Positions 21,779 through 31,111 of a DNA stretch of 64,000 nt are shown here, piece by piece. This DNA is from Nocardioides litoris (lineage in GTDB: Bacteria; Actinomycetota; Actinomycetes; Propionibacteriales; Nocardioidaceae). A program made the translations under genes and the position numbers. The stretch spans positions 1,636,145 to 1,700,144 of the forward strand of contig NZ_VDMR01000001.1 in NCBI RefSeq assembly GCF_006346315.1. The letters are read 5' to 3'. The stretch's first letter is position 1. Every line of letters starts with the position of its first letter. The notes under the pieces were generated by a model. It was not told where the DNA came from and did no database searches. It worked only from the letters and a program-made list of their open reading frames with translations.

Positions 21779-23138
21779 GCGTGGACGCCGGCGCCCCGCC
21801 GCGGCCGACCCGTCGCGCCGCGCCGCCTGGGAGGTCCTGAAGGCGGTCCGGGTCGACGACGCCTACGCCAACCTCGTGCTGCCGGCCGTCGTCGACCACT
21901 TCGGTCTCGACGCCCGCGACGCCGCGTTCGCGACCGAGCTGGCCTCCGGCACGCTGCGCTGGCGGGGCCTGTACGACGCCGTGCTGGCCGCCTGCGTCGA
22001 CCGGCCGCTGAGCAAGGTGGAGGCCAAGGTGCTCGACGCGCTGCGCCTGGGCACCCACCAGCTGCTGGCCATGCGGGTGCCGACCCACGCCGCGATCAGC
22101 ACCACCGTCGACCTGGTGCGCGCGGTCACCCACGACGGCGCGGCGGGCTTCGCCAACGCGGTGCTGCGCAAGGTCGCGGCCCGCGACCTCGAGGCGTGGA
22201 CGGCCGAGGTCGCCCCTCCGGGCTCGCGCCGCCACCTGGAGGTCGCCCACAGCCACCCGGCCTGGGTCGTCGACGAGCTGCGCCGCGCGGTCGGCGACGA
22301 CGAGCTCCCCGCGCTGCTGGCCGCCGACAACGTCGCGCCCCGCGTCACCCTCGTCGCCCGCCCCGGCCGTGCCACCCGCGACGAGCTGCCGGGCGAGCCG
22401 ACCCGCTTCTCGCCGTACGGCGTGGTGCTGGAGGGTGGCCGGCCCTCGCAGGTGCCGGCCGTCGCCGAGGGCCGTGCCGGCGTCCAGGACGAGGGCTCGC
22501 AGCTCGTGGCGCTCGCCCTCGCCGCGGCGCCGCTCGACGGGCCCGACGAGCGCTGGGTCGACCTGTGCGCCGGTCCCGGCGGGAAGGCGGCCCTGCTCGC
22601 CGGCCTGGCCGACGAGCGCGGCGCCCGCCTGCTGGCCGTCGAGCGGGCCCCGCACCGAGCCGGTCTGGTGCGCCGGGCCCTGGCCGGCGCGGCCGGGGTC
22701 GCCGGGGTGGTCGCCGCCGACGGCACCCGCGCCCCGGTGCGACCCGGCACGGTCGACCGCGTGCTGGCCGACGTGCCCTGCACGGGCCTGGGCGCGCTGC
22801 GGCGGCGGCCCGAGTCGCGCTGGCGCCGCCGGCCCGACGACCTCCTCGAGCTGGTGCTGCTCCAGCGGGCCCTGCTCGGCAGCGCCCTCGACCTGCTGCG
22901 GCCGGGCGGTCTCGCCGTCTACGCCACGTGCAGCCCGGTGCTGGCCGAGACCTCCGGGGTCGTCGAGAGCGTCGTCTCGGGCCGCGACGACGTCGAGCTG
23001 GTCGACGCCACGGCCGGTCTGCCCGGCGCGGACGCGTGGCCCGACCTGGCCGGCCCCCTGCCCGGCACGGTGCAGCTGTGGCCGCACCGGCACGGCACCG
23101 ACGCGATGTTCGTCGCCCTGGTCCGCCGCCGTCCCTGA
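21771..23138 (+). CDS. rsmB: 16S rRNA m5C967 methyltransferase (RsmB/Sun family)
   Basis: RsmB (455 aa) methylates cytosine 967 of 16S rRNA. The N-terminal NusB-like domain (about residues 10-145) is followed by a SAM-dependent methyltransferase. DLCAGPGGKAALLA is the SAM loop; DVPCTGLGALRRRP and YATCSPV hold the two catalytic cysteines. GTG 21771 overlaps the preceding gene by 8 bases. It closes the def-fmt-yjbR-rsmB operon and converges on the next gene. Confidence 0.94.
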   Translation: MAERGRRRPAAADPSRRAAWEVLKAVRVDDAYANLVLPAVVDHFGLDARDAAFATELASGTLRWRGLYDAVLAACVDRPLSKVEAKVLDALRLGTHQLLAMRVPTHAAISTTVDLVRAVTHDGAAGFANAVLRKVAARDLEAWTAEVAPPGSRRHLEVAHSHPAWVVDELRRAVGDDELPALLAADNVAPRVTLVARPGRATRDELPGEPTRFSPYGVVLEGGRPSQVPAVAEGRAGVQDEGSQLVALALAAAPLDGPDERWVDLCAGPGGKAALLAGLADERGARLLAVERAPHRAGLVRRALAGAAGVAGVVAADGTRAPVRPGTVDRVLADVPCTGLGALRRRPESRWRRRPDDLLELVLLQRALLGSALDLLRPGGLAVYATCSPVLAETSGVVESVVSGRDDVELVDATAGLPGADAWPDLAGPLPGTVQLWPHRHGTDAMFVALVRRRP

Positions 23139-23146
23139 GCGAGGGG

Positions 23147-23869
23147 TCAGTCGACGACGTGCCGCAGGTAGCGACCGGGGCCGTGGAGGAACGAACGCCA
23201 GTGCCGCACCAGCTCCAGGTCCTCCCACGCCGTGCGACGCAGTCCCCACTCGCCGACCTCGAGGACCGTGGCGCCCGGGAGCGCGGCCAGCACGGGTGAG
23301 TGCGTCGCGCACAGCACCTGGCCGCCCGCGGAGGCGACCTCGGCCAGCACCGAGACCAGCCCGAGGGTCGAGGAGAACGACAGCGCGGCCTCCGGCTCGT
23401 CGAGGCAGTAGAAGGCCGGGCTGTCGAACTTGGTGCGCAGGACCGCGAGGAAGGACTCCCCGTGGCTCATCGCGTGGTAGTCCGGGTCGCGCGGCCCGCG
23501 GTGGGAGTCCATGTAGGTGTACCAGCCGTGCATCGTCTCGGCGCGCAGGAAGAACCCCCACCGCGACGCCCCGATCCCGCGCTGCAGCCGCAGGGCCCGG
23601 CCGAGGTCGGACTCCGAGGGACGGGTGCGGTGCTCGCTGTACGTCGAGCCGCCCTCGGGCGAGAGGCCGAAGGCCATCGCGACCGCCTCGACCAGCGTTG
23701 ACTTGCCGGACCCGTTCTCGCCGACCAGGAACGTCACGCCCGGGTCCAGGTCGAGGCCCTCGCGCTCGACCTGCGCCACGGCCGGGACAGAGAGCGGCCA
23801 CCGGCCGGGCTCGAGGTCCTGCGACCCGACGTACTCGACGCGCACCACGGGCGGCTGGTCGAAGTCCAT
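23147..23869 (-). CDS. ABC-type ATPase domain protein, COG3910-like
   Basis: A 240 aa stand-alone ATPase of the SMC/ABC type. Walker A is VGENGSGKSTLVEA near residue 45, the signature-like MSHGESFL is in the middle, Walker B is FYCLDEPEAAL, and ATHSPVLA supplies the H-loop. No membrane partner is encoded nearby, so it is probably a soluble ATPase rather than a transporter. The ATG at 23869 lies 8 bases after the minus-strand -10 TAGTGT (23883-23878), so the mRNA is probably leaderless. Its promoter overlaps that of the divergent polymerase gene. Substrate and role are unknown. Confidence 0.8.
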   Translation of the reverse strand: MDFDQPPVVRVEYVGSQDLEPGRWPLSVPAVAQVEREGLDLDPGVTFLVGENGSGKSTLVEAVAMAFGLSPEGGSTYSEHRTRPSESDLGRALRLQRGIGASRWGFFLRAETMHGWYTYMDSHRGPRDPDYHAMSHGESFLAVLRTKFDSPAFYCLDEPEAALSFSSTLGLVSVLAEVASAGGQVLCATHSPVLAALPGATVLEVGEWGLRRTAWEDLELVRHWRSFLHGPGRYLRHVVD

Positions 23870-23877
23870 GAGCAGCC

Positions 23878-23887
23878 ACACTAGGGT
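23878..23887. promoter_or_regulatory. overlapping bidirectional -10 elements
   Basis: The ten bases ACACTAGGGT read TAGGGT (23882-23887) on the plus strand and TAGTGT (23883-23878) on the minus strand; the two boxes share the TA of a central CTAG. GTG 23894 follows the first by 6 bases and ATG 23869 follows the second by 8. Both genes should start leaderless from this one site. Confidence 0.6.
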
Positions 23888-23893
23888 CGAGGG

Positions 23894-24880
23894 GTGGCGT
23901 CGAAGTCCCCGTCGGTCGAGATCGAGGTCGACGGCCGCGTCGTGCGGGTCTCCAACCCCGACCGGGTGTACTTCCCCGAGACCGGGGCGACCAAGAAGGA
24001 CCTGGTCGACTACTACCTCGCGGTCGGCCCCGGCATCGTCAACGCCCTCTTCGAGCGACCGTGCATGCTGCACCGCTTCCCGACCGGGCTGACGGGGGAG
24101 AAGGTGCACCAGAAGCGGCTGCCACGCGGCGCCCCGGCCTGGGTGGAGACCGTGCGCCTGCACTTCCCCCGCTGGGACCGCACGGCCGACGAGCTGTGCG
24201 TCACCGAGCTCGGCGCCGTCATCTGGGCGGTGCAGATGTCGACCGTGGAGTTCCACCCCTGGAACAGCCGTCGCGGGCACACCGAGGAGCCCGACGAGTG
24301 GCGCATCGACCTCGACCCCGGTCCCGAGTCCGACTGGGCCCAGGTACGCCGCGTGGCGCGGGTCTGCCGCGAGGTGCTCGACGAGCTCGGCGCGGTGGGG
24401 TACCCCAAGACGAGCGGCGGGTCCGGCCTGCACGTCTACGTCCGCATCCGGCCCGACCACGGCCACCAGGTCGTCCGCCGCGCGGCGCTGGCCTTCGCCC
24501 GCGAGGTCGAGCGGCGTGCGCCCGACGACGTCACCACGACGTGGTGGCGCAAGGACCGCGACCCCCACCACCTCTTCGTCGACTACAACCAGAACGCGCG
24601 CGACCACACCATCGCCGCGGCCTACTCGGTGCGGGGCTTCCCCGACGCGCGCGTCTCGGCGCCGGTGCGGTGGGAGGAGGTCGACGACTGCGTGCCGCAG
24701 GACTTCACCATGACCACCATGCCGGCGCGGTTCGCCGAGATCGGTGACCTGCACGCCGACATCGACGACCCCGACCGGACCTTCGACATCGCGCCGCTGC
24801 TGCAGTGGGCCGACCGCGACGAGGCCGACGGTGCCGAGACGCCGGAGGAGCCGGGCGACGGGGAGGGGGAGGCACCGTGA
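23894..24880 (+). CDS. stand-alone LigD-type primase-polymerase (PolDom)
   Basis: A 328 aa archaeo-eukaryotic primase-like polymerase homologous to the polymerase domain of LigD in bacterial non-homologous end joining. SNPDRVYFPETGATKKDL opens the domain; the metal-binding DLD lies at residues 139-141 (RIDLDPG), the GLHVY motif near 179, and the third catalytic Asp in FVDYNQN (about 230). No ligase or nuclease domain is fused and no ku gene is adjacent, so it matches the separate PolD-type enzymes of mycobacteria. The last 25 residues are an acidic low-complexity tail. The GTG follows TAGGGT by 6 bases. Confidence 0.88.
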   Translation: MASKSPSVEIEVDGRVVRVSNPDRVYFPETGATKKDLVDYYLAVGPGIVNALFERPCMLHRFPTGLTGEKVHQKRLPRGAPAWVETVRLHFPRWDRTADELCVTELGAVIWAVQMSTVEFHPWNSRRGHTEEPDEWRIDLDPGPESDWAQVRRVARVCREVLDELGAVGYPKTSGGSGLHVYVRIRPDHGHQVVRRAALAFAREVERRAPDDVTTTWWRKDRDPHHLFVDYNQNARDHTIAAAYSVRGFPDARVSAPVRWEEVDDCVPQDFTMTTMPARFAEIGDLHADIDDPDRTFDIAPLLQWADRDEADGAETPEEPGDGEGEAP

Positions 24881-25308
24881 GGGGCACCTGGGACGACCTC
24901 AACCGCCGCCTCACCGGCGCGATCCTCGCCCTCGACCTCGACGACGGGCTCGTCATCCGCGAGAAGGCACCGGCGCCGGTCAGGCGCGGGCTCTTCGGGT
25001 CGCGCCGGACCGCGGCGGCGCCGCGCCGCTACGTGCAGGTCACCGCGGCCGCCCGGGTGCTCATCGCGGAGTGCGTCGGGTCGACCTCGTTCGGCGGCGA
25101 GTGGGAGATGACCCCCGAGACCGAGGCCGCGCTGCTGCGGCAGGGCTGGGAGCAGCCCTGGTCGGAGAAGTACCGCACGTTCTCCCGCGAGGCCCCGCTG
25201 ACCGGCGCCAACCTGGTCGCGCTGGCCACGGTGCGCGCCCTGCAGACCCTCGGGTGCGAGGTGGAGGACCTCGAGGTCGAGCTCGTCCACGAGGAGCCGG
25301 GGGACTGA
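24877..25308 (+). CDS. conserved hypothetical protein, possibly TY-Chap-like
   Basis: A 143 aa soluble protein coupled to the polymerase gene by a GTGA overlap. It starts with RGTWDDLNRRLTGAILAL, then a charged strand, a region with YVQVTAAARVLIAECVG, a WEMTPETEAALLRQGW stretch, and ends acidic. The pattern reminds me of TY-Chap family proteins of actinobacteria, but this is a weak recollection. No catalytic motif or membrane segment is visible. Confidence 0.6.
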   Translation: MRGTWDDLNRRLTGAILALDLDDGLVIREKAPAPVRRGLFGSRRTAAAPRRYVQVTAAARVLIAECVGSTSFGGEWEMTPETEAALLRQGWEQPWSEKYRTFSREAPLTGANLVALATVRALQTLGCEVEDLEVELVHEEPGD

Positions 25309-25313
25309 GGTCC

Positions 25314-25847
25314 ATGAGCCCCTCCACCCCCACCCCGCTGGGCAACCACCGGCCGACGGGCGCCCGGCTCGTGCTCCTCAACGGCATGCCGGGCGCCGGC
25401 AAGTCGACCCTCGCCGCGCGCTACCGCGACGACCACGCCGGGGTGCTCGTCGTCGAGGCCGACCTGCTGCGCACCTGGATCGGGGGCGACCCGGCCGGCC
25501 ACGGCGAGGCCGCCCGCGTCCTCGCCCTGGCCCTGGCCCGCGCCCACCTGGAGACCGGGTGCGACGTGGTCGTCCCGCAGCTGCTGGCCCGGCTCGACCA
25601 GCTCGAGCGGTTCGAGCAGGTGGCCGACGAGGTCGGCGCCGAGCTCGTCCACGTCGTGCTCCACGGGGCGGTCGTGGAGTCCCGCGTGCCCGACGAGGCG
25701 CTCGGCCACCTCGTCGCCCACGCCCACGGCCTCGCCGACGTCGTCGCCGCCCGCCCCCGCACCCACCGCCTCGCCGTCCGCCCCGGCCACCTCGACGACG
25801 CGCTGCGCGACCTCGGGGACCTGCTCGACCCCGACCTCCCGGCCTGA
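25314..25847 (+). CDS. small P-loop kinase-like protein
   Basis: A 177 aa P-loop NTPase. Walker A is [14 protein letters not shown] at residues 22-35, followed by [13 protein letters not shown] and an [15 protein letters not shown] strand, as in small zeta-toxin/chloramphenicol-phosphotransferase-like kinases. The C-terminal half is variable. ATG 25314 is 6 bases after the previous stop. No antitoxin-like partner is present, so a toxin role is not supported. The substrate is unknown. Confidence 0.7.
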   Translation: MSPSTPTPLGNHRPTGARLVLLNGMPGAGKSTLAARYRDDHAGVLVVEADLLRTWIGGDPAGHGEAARVLALALARAHLETGCDVVVPQLLARLDQLERFEQVADEVGAELVHVVLHGAVVESRVPDEALGHLVAHAHGLADVVAARPRTHRLAVRPGHLDDALRDLGDLLDPDLPA

Positions 25848-25864
25848 CCCGCCCGACCCGCGCC

Positions 25865-25870
25865 TAGGCT
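25865..25870 (+). promoter_or_regulatory. -10 element TAGGCT for leaderless rpe
   Basis: TAGGCT is followed after 8 bases by GTG 25879, with no ribosome binding site between. A start site at or next to the GTG would give a leaderless mRNA. Confidence 0.6.
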
Positions 25871-25878
25871 CGGACCCC

Positions 25879-26556
25879 GTGGGACACGTCCAGATCACTC
25901 CGTCGATCCTCAACGCCGACTTCGCGGCCCTGGGCGCCGAGGTGGGCCGGATCCCCGGCGCCGACTGGGTGCACGTCGACGTCATGGACAACCACTTCGT
26001 GCCCAACCTGACCTTCGGGCCGACCATGGTCGAGGCCCTGGCCCGCAGCACCGAGACCCCGCTCGACGCCCACCTGATGATCGCCGACGTCGACCGCCAC
26101 GCCCCGGCGTACGTCGAGGCCGGCTGCGGCTCGGTGACCTTCCACGTCGAGGCGGCCAGCGCCCCCGTGCGGCTCGCGCGCGAGGTGCGGGCGGCCGGCG
26201 CGCGGGCCAGCATGGCGCTGCGCCCGGCCACCCCGGTCGAGCCCTACGAGGACCTGCTGCCCGAGCTCGACATGCTGCTGCTGATGACCGTCGAGCCGGG
26301 CTTCGGTGGGCAGCAGTTCCTCGACCTGGTGCTGCCCAAGATCCGCCGGGCGCGGGCCCTGCTCGACAAGCACGGCGTCGAGACCTGGCTCCAGGTCGAC
26401 GGCGGCGTCTCGCTCGAGACCATCGGGCGCTGCGCGGAGGCCGGCGCCGACACCTTCGTCGCCGGCAGTGCGGTCTTCTCCGCCGACGACCCCGACCGCA
26501 TGGTCGCCGAGCTCCGGGCCGCGGCGGAGGCGGCCCGGGACGGGGCCGGCTCGTGA
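25879..26556 (+). CDS. rpe: ribulose-phosphate 3-epimerase
   Basis: Rpe (225 aa) interconverts ribulose 5-phosphate and xylulose 5-phosphate in the pentose phosphate pathway. [25 protein letters not shown] with the metal-binding His/Asp, [12 protein letters not shown] and VDGGV are all present. Ribulose 5-phosphate is also the substrate of RibB, whose gene is in the rib operon downstream, a plausible reason for the conserved neighbourhood. The stop overlaps the following GTG. Confidence 0.96.
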   Translation: MGHVQITPSILNADFAALGAEVGRIPGADWVHVDVMDNHFVPNLTFGPTMVEALARSTETPLDAHLMIADVDRHAPAYVEAGCGSVTFHVEAASAPVRLAREVRAAGARASMALRPATPVEPYEDLLPELDMLLLMTVEPGFGGQQFLDLVLPKIRRARALLDKHGVETWLQVDGGVSLETIGRCAEAGADTFVAGSAVFSADDPDRMVAELRAAAEAARDGAGS

Positions 26557-27104
26557 CGGCGTACCGACGGGGCGTGGAGCTGTTCCGCGCCGCCACCGCG
26601 GGCATCGGCGTGGCCGAGCTCGACCTCCCGGTGCCCTCCTGCCCGGGCTGGACGGTCTCCGACGTGCTCACCCACGTCGCCGACAACCACGCGGCCGTGC
26701 TCGCCCACAGCGGCATCGAGCAGACCTCGGCCGACCTGTTCGAGGTCTACGACGAGCACCTCTCCCGCCGCCCGCGTGCCCTCGTCGACGCCTTGGACCT
26801 CACGCTCCACGCCTGGGACGTCGCCCGCGCCCGCGGCATGTCCGCCGACCTCGACGACGTCACCCTCGACTTCCTCACCGCCTTCGCCGTCGACGCCGGC
26901 GAGCAGCTCTACGTCGACGGCGAGTTCGAGATGCTCCTCATCGGCCCCGAGCACGGCCGCCGGGCCAGCGTCCTCGCGCTCTACGGCCGCGACGCGCGCA
27001 CCGCGCAGCGGACGCCGCACCCGGCGCCGGGGCCGGAGTCGGGGTCGGAGTCGGTGAGGTCGGTGGACCCGGTCACCTCGTTCAATGCCCACGAAGACGA
27101 CTGA
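26553..27104 (+). CDS. DinB-like / maleylpyruvate isomerase family protein (mycothiol-dependent type)
   Basis: A 183 aa four-helix DinB-like protein. The family signature is [20 protein letters not shown] near residues 23-42, with a metal-binding His in THV and another in LTLHAWDVA. Members include mycothiol-dependent maleylpyruvate isomerase and other mycothiol S-transferases. The GTG overlaps the rpe stop. The last 35 residues are low-complexity. This is one of three such paralogues here (also 40207 and 52059). Confidence 0.75.
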   Translation: MTAYRRGVELFRAATAGIGVAELDLPVPSCPGWTVSDVLTHVADNHAAVLAHSGIEQTSADLFEVYDEHLSRRPRALVDALDLTLHAWDVARARGMSADLDDVTLDFLTAFAVDAGEQLYVDGEFEMLLIGPEHGRRASVLALYGRDARTAQRTPHPAPGPESGSESVRSVDPVTSFNAHEDD

Positions 27105-27145
27105 CGTACTTGCCTTCGCCCCTCTCGGTCGCGAGACTGCGGCCC

Positions 27146-27358
27146 GTGGCTCCCGCGCTGCTCGTCGACCCCTGGGTGCGGGGCTGCGCCCTGGCCGGGG
27201 CGCTGCTGGCGGGCCTCCACGCGGTCGCCGGCCTCCCGTGGGCGCTCTGGCTGGCCTGGGCGTGGCTGGCCGGGCTGTCGGCGTACGACGCCCGGCCGCG
27301 TGACACGAGCCACAGCGAGCCGCGGGCAGGCGTGTGGCAAACTCGACCTGACGAGTGA
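27146..27358 (+). CDS. putative small membrane protein
   Basis: A 70 aa ORF whose composition is protein-like and unlike overlapping frames: after a short N-terminus it has GCALAGALLAGLHAVAGL and PWALWLAWAWLAGLSAY, enough for one or two membrane helices, then a charged tail ending QTRPDE. Start GTG 27146 is a guess; TTG 27110 is also in frame. It ends just before the FMN riboswitch. No family recognised. Confidence 0.45.
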   Translation: MAPALLVDPWVRGCALAGALLAGLHAVAGLPWALWLAWAWLAGLSAYDARPRDTSHSEPRAGVWQTRPDE

Positions 27359-27371
27359 TCTATCGCTCGCG

Positions 27372-27491
27372 TGCTCTGGGGTCGGTGAAATTCCGAGCCG
27401 GCGGTGACAGTCCGCGACCCGACCGCAGCCAGCGGCCGGTTGACCAGGTGGGATTCCTGGACCGACGGTGAGAGTCCGGATGGGAAGCGCA
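27372..27491 (+). ncRNA. FMN riboswitch (RFN element)
   Basis: The RFN core is recognisable: CTCTGGGGTCGGTGAAATTC at the 5' side, CGGTGACAGTCCGCGACCC, a variable arm, then GACGGTGAGAGTCCGGATGG and GAAGCG at the 3' end. It binds FMN and would reduce expression of the following ribD-ribE-ribBA-ribH operon. About 88 bases separate it from the ribD ATG. I see no obvious terminator there, so control of translation initiation (GGAGG at about 27569) may be the mechanism, which is an inference. Confidence 0.95.
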
Positions 27492-27579
27492 CGCAGGCGG
27501 ACGGCCCTCGCCGCACCCCTGTGCGACGACCCGTCCCGCCAGCCCCGGAGTCCGTGAGCCCGACCGGACCGGAGGCGAG

Positions 27580-28650
27580 ATGAGCGCGGCACCCACGCCC
27601 GCCGAGCGCGACGCGATGACGCGCGCCCTCGCCCTCGCCGCGACCGACGGGGTCCCGCTCGGTCCCAACCCGCGGGTCGGCTGCGTGCTGCTGGCCGAGG
27701 ACGGCGCGACCGTCGCCGAGGGCTTCCACCGGGGCGCCGGCACCGCCCACGCCGAGGCCGACGCCCTGGCCCGGGCCGGCGCGGCCGCCCGCGGCACCAC
27801 CGCCGTGGTCACCCTGGAGCCCTGCAACCACACCGGCCGCACCGGCCCGTGCGCCCGGGCCCTCGTCGACGCCGGCGTACACCGCGTGGTCGTCGCCCAG
27901 CGCGACCCCAACCCGGTCGCGGCCGGCGGCACCGAGACCCTGCGGTCCGCGGGCGTCGAGGTGGTGCACGGGGTGATGACCGCCGAGGCCCGCGCGCTCA
28001 ACCGGACCTGGACCTTCGCCGTCGAGCGCGGCCGGCCGTTCGTCACCTGGAAGCTCGCCACGACGCTCGACGGGCGCTCCGCCGCGGCCGACGGCACCTC
28101 GCGCTGGGTCTCCAGCGCCGCGGCCCGACGCGACACCCACCGCCTGCGTGCCCTCGCCGACACCATGCTGGTCGGCACCGGCACGGTGCTCGTCGACGAC
28201 CCGCTGCTGACGGTGCGCGACGACGACGGCCACCCCGTCGAGCGCCAGCCGCTGCGTGCGGTGATGGGGGAGCGCGACCTGCCCGCCGACCGCAGGGTCC
28301 TCGACCCCCTGCGCTCGGGCGGCGCCGAGACGGTCCACCTGCGGACCCGTGACCCGCACGCGGCCCTGGCCGAGCTGCGCTCCCGCGACCGCCAGCACGT
28401 GTTCCTCGAGGGCGGACCCACCCTGGCCGCGGCCTTCGTGGCCGCCGGCCTGGTCGACGAGGTCGTCGCCTACGTCGCGCCCGCCTTCCTCGGCGCCGGC
28501 CTCGCCTCGGTCGCCGACCTCGGAATCACCACCATGTCCGCGGCGTTGCGGCCCACGGTCACCGACGTGACCGTGCTGCCCGACGACCCCGAGCACAACG
28601 TCCGCTTCACCATGACCCCCCACCCCACGCGACCGCAGGAGGAAGCCTGA
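27580..28650 (+). CDS. ribD: bifunctional riboflavin deaminase/reductase
   Basis: RibD (356 aa) deaminates the pyrimidine ring and reduces the ribose side chain of the GTP-derived riboflavin precursor. The deaminase domain has the zinc motif HAEADAL and [12 protein letters not shown] near residues 66-90; the reductase domain begins near 145 with [13 protein letters not shown] and has [12 protein letters not shown] later. GGAGG precedes the ATG. The TGA overlaps the ribE ATG. First gene after the FMN riboswitch. Confidence 0.96.
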   Translation: MSAAPTPAERDAMTRALALAATDGVPLGPNPRVGCVLLAEDGATVAEGFHRGAGTAHAEADALARAGAAARGTTAVVTLEPCNHTGRTGPCARALVDAGVHRVVVAQRDPNPVAAGGTETLRSAGVEVVHGVMTAEARALNRTWTFAVERGRPFVTWKLATTLDGRSAAADGTSRWVSSAAARRDTHRLRALADTMLVGTGTVLVDDPLLTVRDDDGHPVERQPLRAVMGERDLPADRRVLDPLRSGGAETVHLRTRDPHAALAELRSRDRQHVFLEGGPTLAAAFVAAGLVDEVVAYVAPAFLGAGLASVADLGITTMSAALRPTVTDVTVLPDDPEHNVRFTMTPHPTRPQEEA

Positions 28651-29273
28651 TGTTCACCGGCATCGTCGAGGAGCTCGGCACCGTCGAGGCGATCGAGGAC
28701 CAGGGGGACGCGATCCGCCTGACCGTCCGCGGCGTCACCGTCACCGAGGACGCCGGGCTCGGCGACTCCATCGCCGTCAACGGGTGCTGCCTGACCGTCA
28801 CCACGCTCGAGGACGGCGGCCTGTGGACCGCCGACGTCATGCAGGAGACGCTCGACAAGACCAGCCTGGCCGGCGTCCGGCCCGGCGACAGGGTCAACCT
28901 CGAGCGCGCGGTCACCGCCGACAAGCGGCTCGGCGGCCACATCGTGCAGGGACACGTCGACGCCGTCGGCCACGTCGTCAGCCGGACCCCCAGCGAGCAC
29001 TGGGAGGTGGTCGAGGTCTCCATGCCCGCCACCCTCGGCCGCTACCTCGTCGACAAGGGCTCGATCACCGTCGACGGCGTCAGCCTGACGGTCGTCGAGG
29101 CTCGCGACGAGTCGTTCACCATCAGCCTGATCCCCGAGACCCTGGCCCGCACCACGCTCGGCCACCGACAGCCCGGCGACCGGGTCAACCTCGAGGTCGA
29201 CGTGCTGGCCAAGCACGTCGAGAAGCTGCTCGAGGCCCGTCTGGCCGCCACCTCCGAGAGGAACCCCCGATGA
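28650..29273 (+). CDS. ribE: riboflavin synthase alpha chain
   Basis: Riboflavin synthase (207 aa) dismutates two 6,7-dimethyl-8-ribityllumazine molecules to riboflavin. The N-terminal [12 protein letters not shown] is the family start, VNGCCLTV follows in the first lumazine-binding barrel, and the second barrel repeats as DGVSLTVV; the two halves are internal duplicates. The ATG shares a base with the ribD stop, and its stop overlaps the ribBA ATG as ATGA. Confidence 0.96.
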   Translation: MFTGIVEELGTVEAIEDQGDAIRLTVRGVTVTEDAGLGDSIAVNGCCLTVTTLEDGGLWTADVMQETLDKTSLAGVRPGDRVNLERAVTADKRLGGHIVQGHVDAVGHVVSRTPSEHWEVVEVSMPATLGRYLVDKGSITVDGVSLTVVEARDESFTISLIPETLARTTLGHRQPGDRVNLEVDVLAKHVEKLLEARLAATSERNPR

Positions 29274-30604
29274 CCACCCCCATCCCGCCCCTCACGGTCG
29301 AGGAGCAGCACGGCGGCGTCCGGCTCGACCCGGTCGAGCGGGCCATCGCCGACATCGCCGCCGGCAGGGCCGTCGTCGTCGTCGACGACGAGGGCCGCGA
29401 GAACGAGGGCGACATCATCTTCGCCGCCTCCAAGGCGACGCCGGAGCTGATGGCATTCACGATCCGCTACTCCAGCGGCGTGATCTGCGTGCCGATGCCG
29501 GGCCCGATGCTCGACCGGCTCGAGATCCCCCTCATGACCCCGCACAACAAGGACAAGCTGCGCACGGCGTACACGATCTCGGTCGACGCCCGCGACGGTG
29601 TCTCCACCGGCATCAGCGCCGCCGACCGCGCCCACACCGCGCGGGTGCTGGCCGACAGTGCCACCGAGCCGTGGGAGATCACCCGGCCCGGCCACGTCTT
29701 CCCGCTGCGGTACGCCGACGGCGGGGTGCTCGCGCGCCGCGGCCACACCGAGGCCGCGGTCGACCTAGCCACCCTGGCCGGGCTGACGCCGGCCGGCGTG
29801 CTGGTCGAGGTCGTCAACGACGACGGGACGATGAAGCGGGCGCCCGAGCTGCGCGCGTTCGCCGACGAGCACGGCCTGGCGATGATCTCCATCGAGGACC
29901 TGGTCCGCTACCGCCGCCGGCACGAGAACCTCGTGGAGCGCGTCGCGGAGACCCGCCTGCCCACCCGGCACGGCGACTTCACCGCCTACGGCTACCGCGT
30001 CTCCGTCGACGGCTCCGAGCACGTCGCGCTGGTCCACGGCGACGTGACCGGCCCCGACCCGGTGCTGACCCGCGTGCACTCCGAGTGCCTGACCGGCGAC
30101 GTCTTCGGCAGCCACCGCTGCGACTGCGGCCCCCAGCTCGACGAGGCGCTGGAGCGGATCGTGGCCGAGGGACGCGGCGTCGTGGTCTACCTGCGCGGCC
30201 ACGAGGGCCGCGGCATCGGCCTGGTCGCCAAGCTGCAGGCCTACCAGCTGCAGGACGGCGGGCGCGACACCGTCGACGCCAACCTCGACCTCGGCCTGCC
30301 CGCCGACGCCCGGCACTACGGCACCGCGACGCAGGTGCTCAAGGACCTCAAGGTCGAGTCGGTGCGGCTGCTGACCAACAACCCCGACAAGATCGCCAAC
30401 CTCGAGCTGTACGGCGTCCCGGTCGCCGAGCGCGTCCCGCTCACCCCGCACCCCAACGACCACAACCTGGCCTACCTGCTCACCAAGCGCGACCGCATGG
30501 GCCACGACCTGCCCGACCTCGGGCCCGTCACCCCCAGCACCCCCAGCACCCCCAGCACCCCCAGCACCCCCAGCACTCCCGTGGAGACGAAGGAGACCGA
30601 CTGA
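29270..30604 (+). CDS. ribBA: bifunctional DHBP synthase / GTP cyclohydrolase II
   Basis: The N-terminal RibB domain makes 3,4-dihydroxybutanone 4-phosphate from ribulose 5-phosphate ([34 protein letters not shown]). The C-terminal RibA domain opens GTP; zinc ligands are the cysteines in [18 protein letters not shown], and [10 protein letters not shown] is the GTP-binding stretch. Total length is 444 aa. The last part is a (Ser-Thr-Pro) repeat encoded by five perfect 9-bp units (30529-30573), beyond the catalytic domain. The ATG overlaps the ribE stop. Confidence 0.97.
   Translation: MTTPIPPLTVEEQHGGVRLDPVERAIADIAAGRAVVVVDDEGRENEGDIIFAASKATPELMAFTIRYSSGVICVPMPGPMLDRLEIPLMTPHNKDKLRTAYTISVDARDGVSTGISAADRAHTARVLADSATEPWEITRPGHVFPLRYADGGVLARRGHTEAAVDLATLAGLTPAGVLVEVVNDDGTMKRAPELRAFADEHGLAMISIEDLVRYRRRHENLVERVAETRLPTRHGDFTAYGYRVSVDGSEHVALVHGDVTGPDPVLTRVHSECLTGDVFGSHRCDCGPQLDEALERIVAEGRGVVVYLRGHEGRGIGLVAKLQAYQLQDGGRDTVDANLDLGLPADARHYGTATQVLKDLKVESVRLLTNNPDKIANLELYGVPVAERVPLTPHPNDHNLAYLLTKRDRMGHDLPDLGPVTPSTPSTPSTPSTPSTPVETKETD
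30529..30573 (+). repeat. 9-bp tandem repeat in ribBA
   Basis: CACCCCCAG occurs five times without change, followed by a sixth degraded unit (CACTCCCGT). Each unit encodes Ser-Thr-Pro in the ribBA frame, so copy-number change alters tail length without a frameshift. Confidence 0.95.
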
Positions 30605-31092
30605 TGGCCGGACACGGCGCCCCTGCCGACACCCCGATCGACGGCAGCGACCTGCGGGTCGCCGTCGTCGCCGCGAGCTGGCACACCCAGGTGATGGACG
30701 GGCTCCTCGCCGGCGCCCGCCGCGCCCTCGAGGCGTACGGCGTCACCGACGTGCGCGAGGTCCGGGTGCCCGGCACCTTCGAGCTGCCCGTGGTCGCCGA
30801 CGCGCTGGCCGACCACGGCGTCGACGCGATCGTGGCCCTCGGCGTGGTCATCCGCGGCGGCACCCCGCACTTCGAGTACGTCTGCTCCGCCGCCACCGAC
30901 GGCCTCGGCCGGGTCGCCCTCGACCACGGCGTCCCGATCGGCTTCGGGGTCCTCACCTGCGACACCGAGGAGCAGGCCCTCGACCGGGCCGGCCTCGACG
31001 GCTCCGCCGAGGACAAGGGCTACGAGGCCACCGCGGCCGCCCTGCAGACCGCCCGCACCCTCCGCGACCTCGGCGACGTCGACGACGACTGA
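30604..31092 (+). CDS. ribH: 6,7-dimethyl-8-ribityllumazine synthase
   Basis: Lumazine synthase (162 aa) condenses dihydroxybutanone phosphate with the ribitylamino-pyrimidine. [41 protein letters not shown] and the phosphate-binding [15 protein letters not shown] are in order. The family forms icosahedral or pentameric shells. The ATG overlaps the ribBA stop. Last gene of the riboflavin operon, followed by a cluster of family A palindromes. Confidence 0.97.
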   Translation: MAGHGAPADTPIDGSDLRVAVVAASWHTQVMDGLLAGARRALEAYGVTDVREVRVPGTFELPVVADALADHGVDAIVALGVVIRGGTPHFEYVCSAATDGLGRVALDHGVPIGFGVLTCDTEEQALDRAGLDGSAEDKGYEATAAALQTARTLRDLGDVDDD

Positions 31093-31111
31093 GCGGCCTT
31101 GGGGCGGGAGA

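Noticed and set aside
25314..25847. Zeta-toxin of a toxin-antitoxin pair
   Set aside because: Only the P-loop and general kinase pattern match; no small antitoxin gene is adjacent, and it follows an unrelated gene in an operon.
30529..30573. CRISPR-like repeats
   Set aside because: The units are 9 bp, directly adjacent with no spacers, and lie in the coding frame of ribBA.
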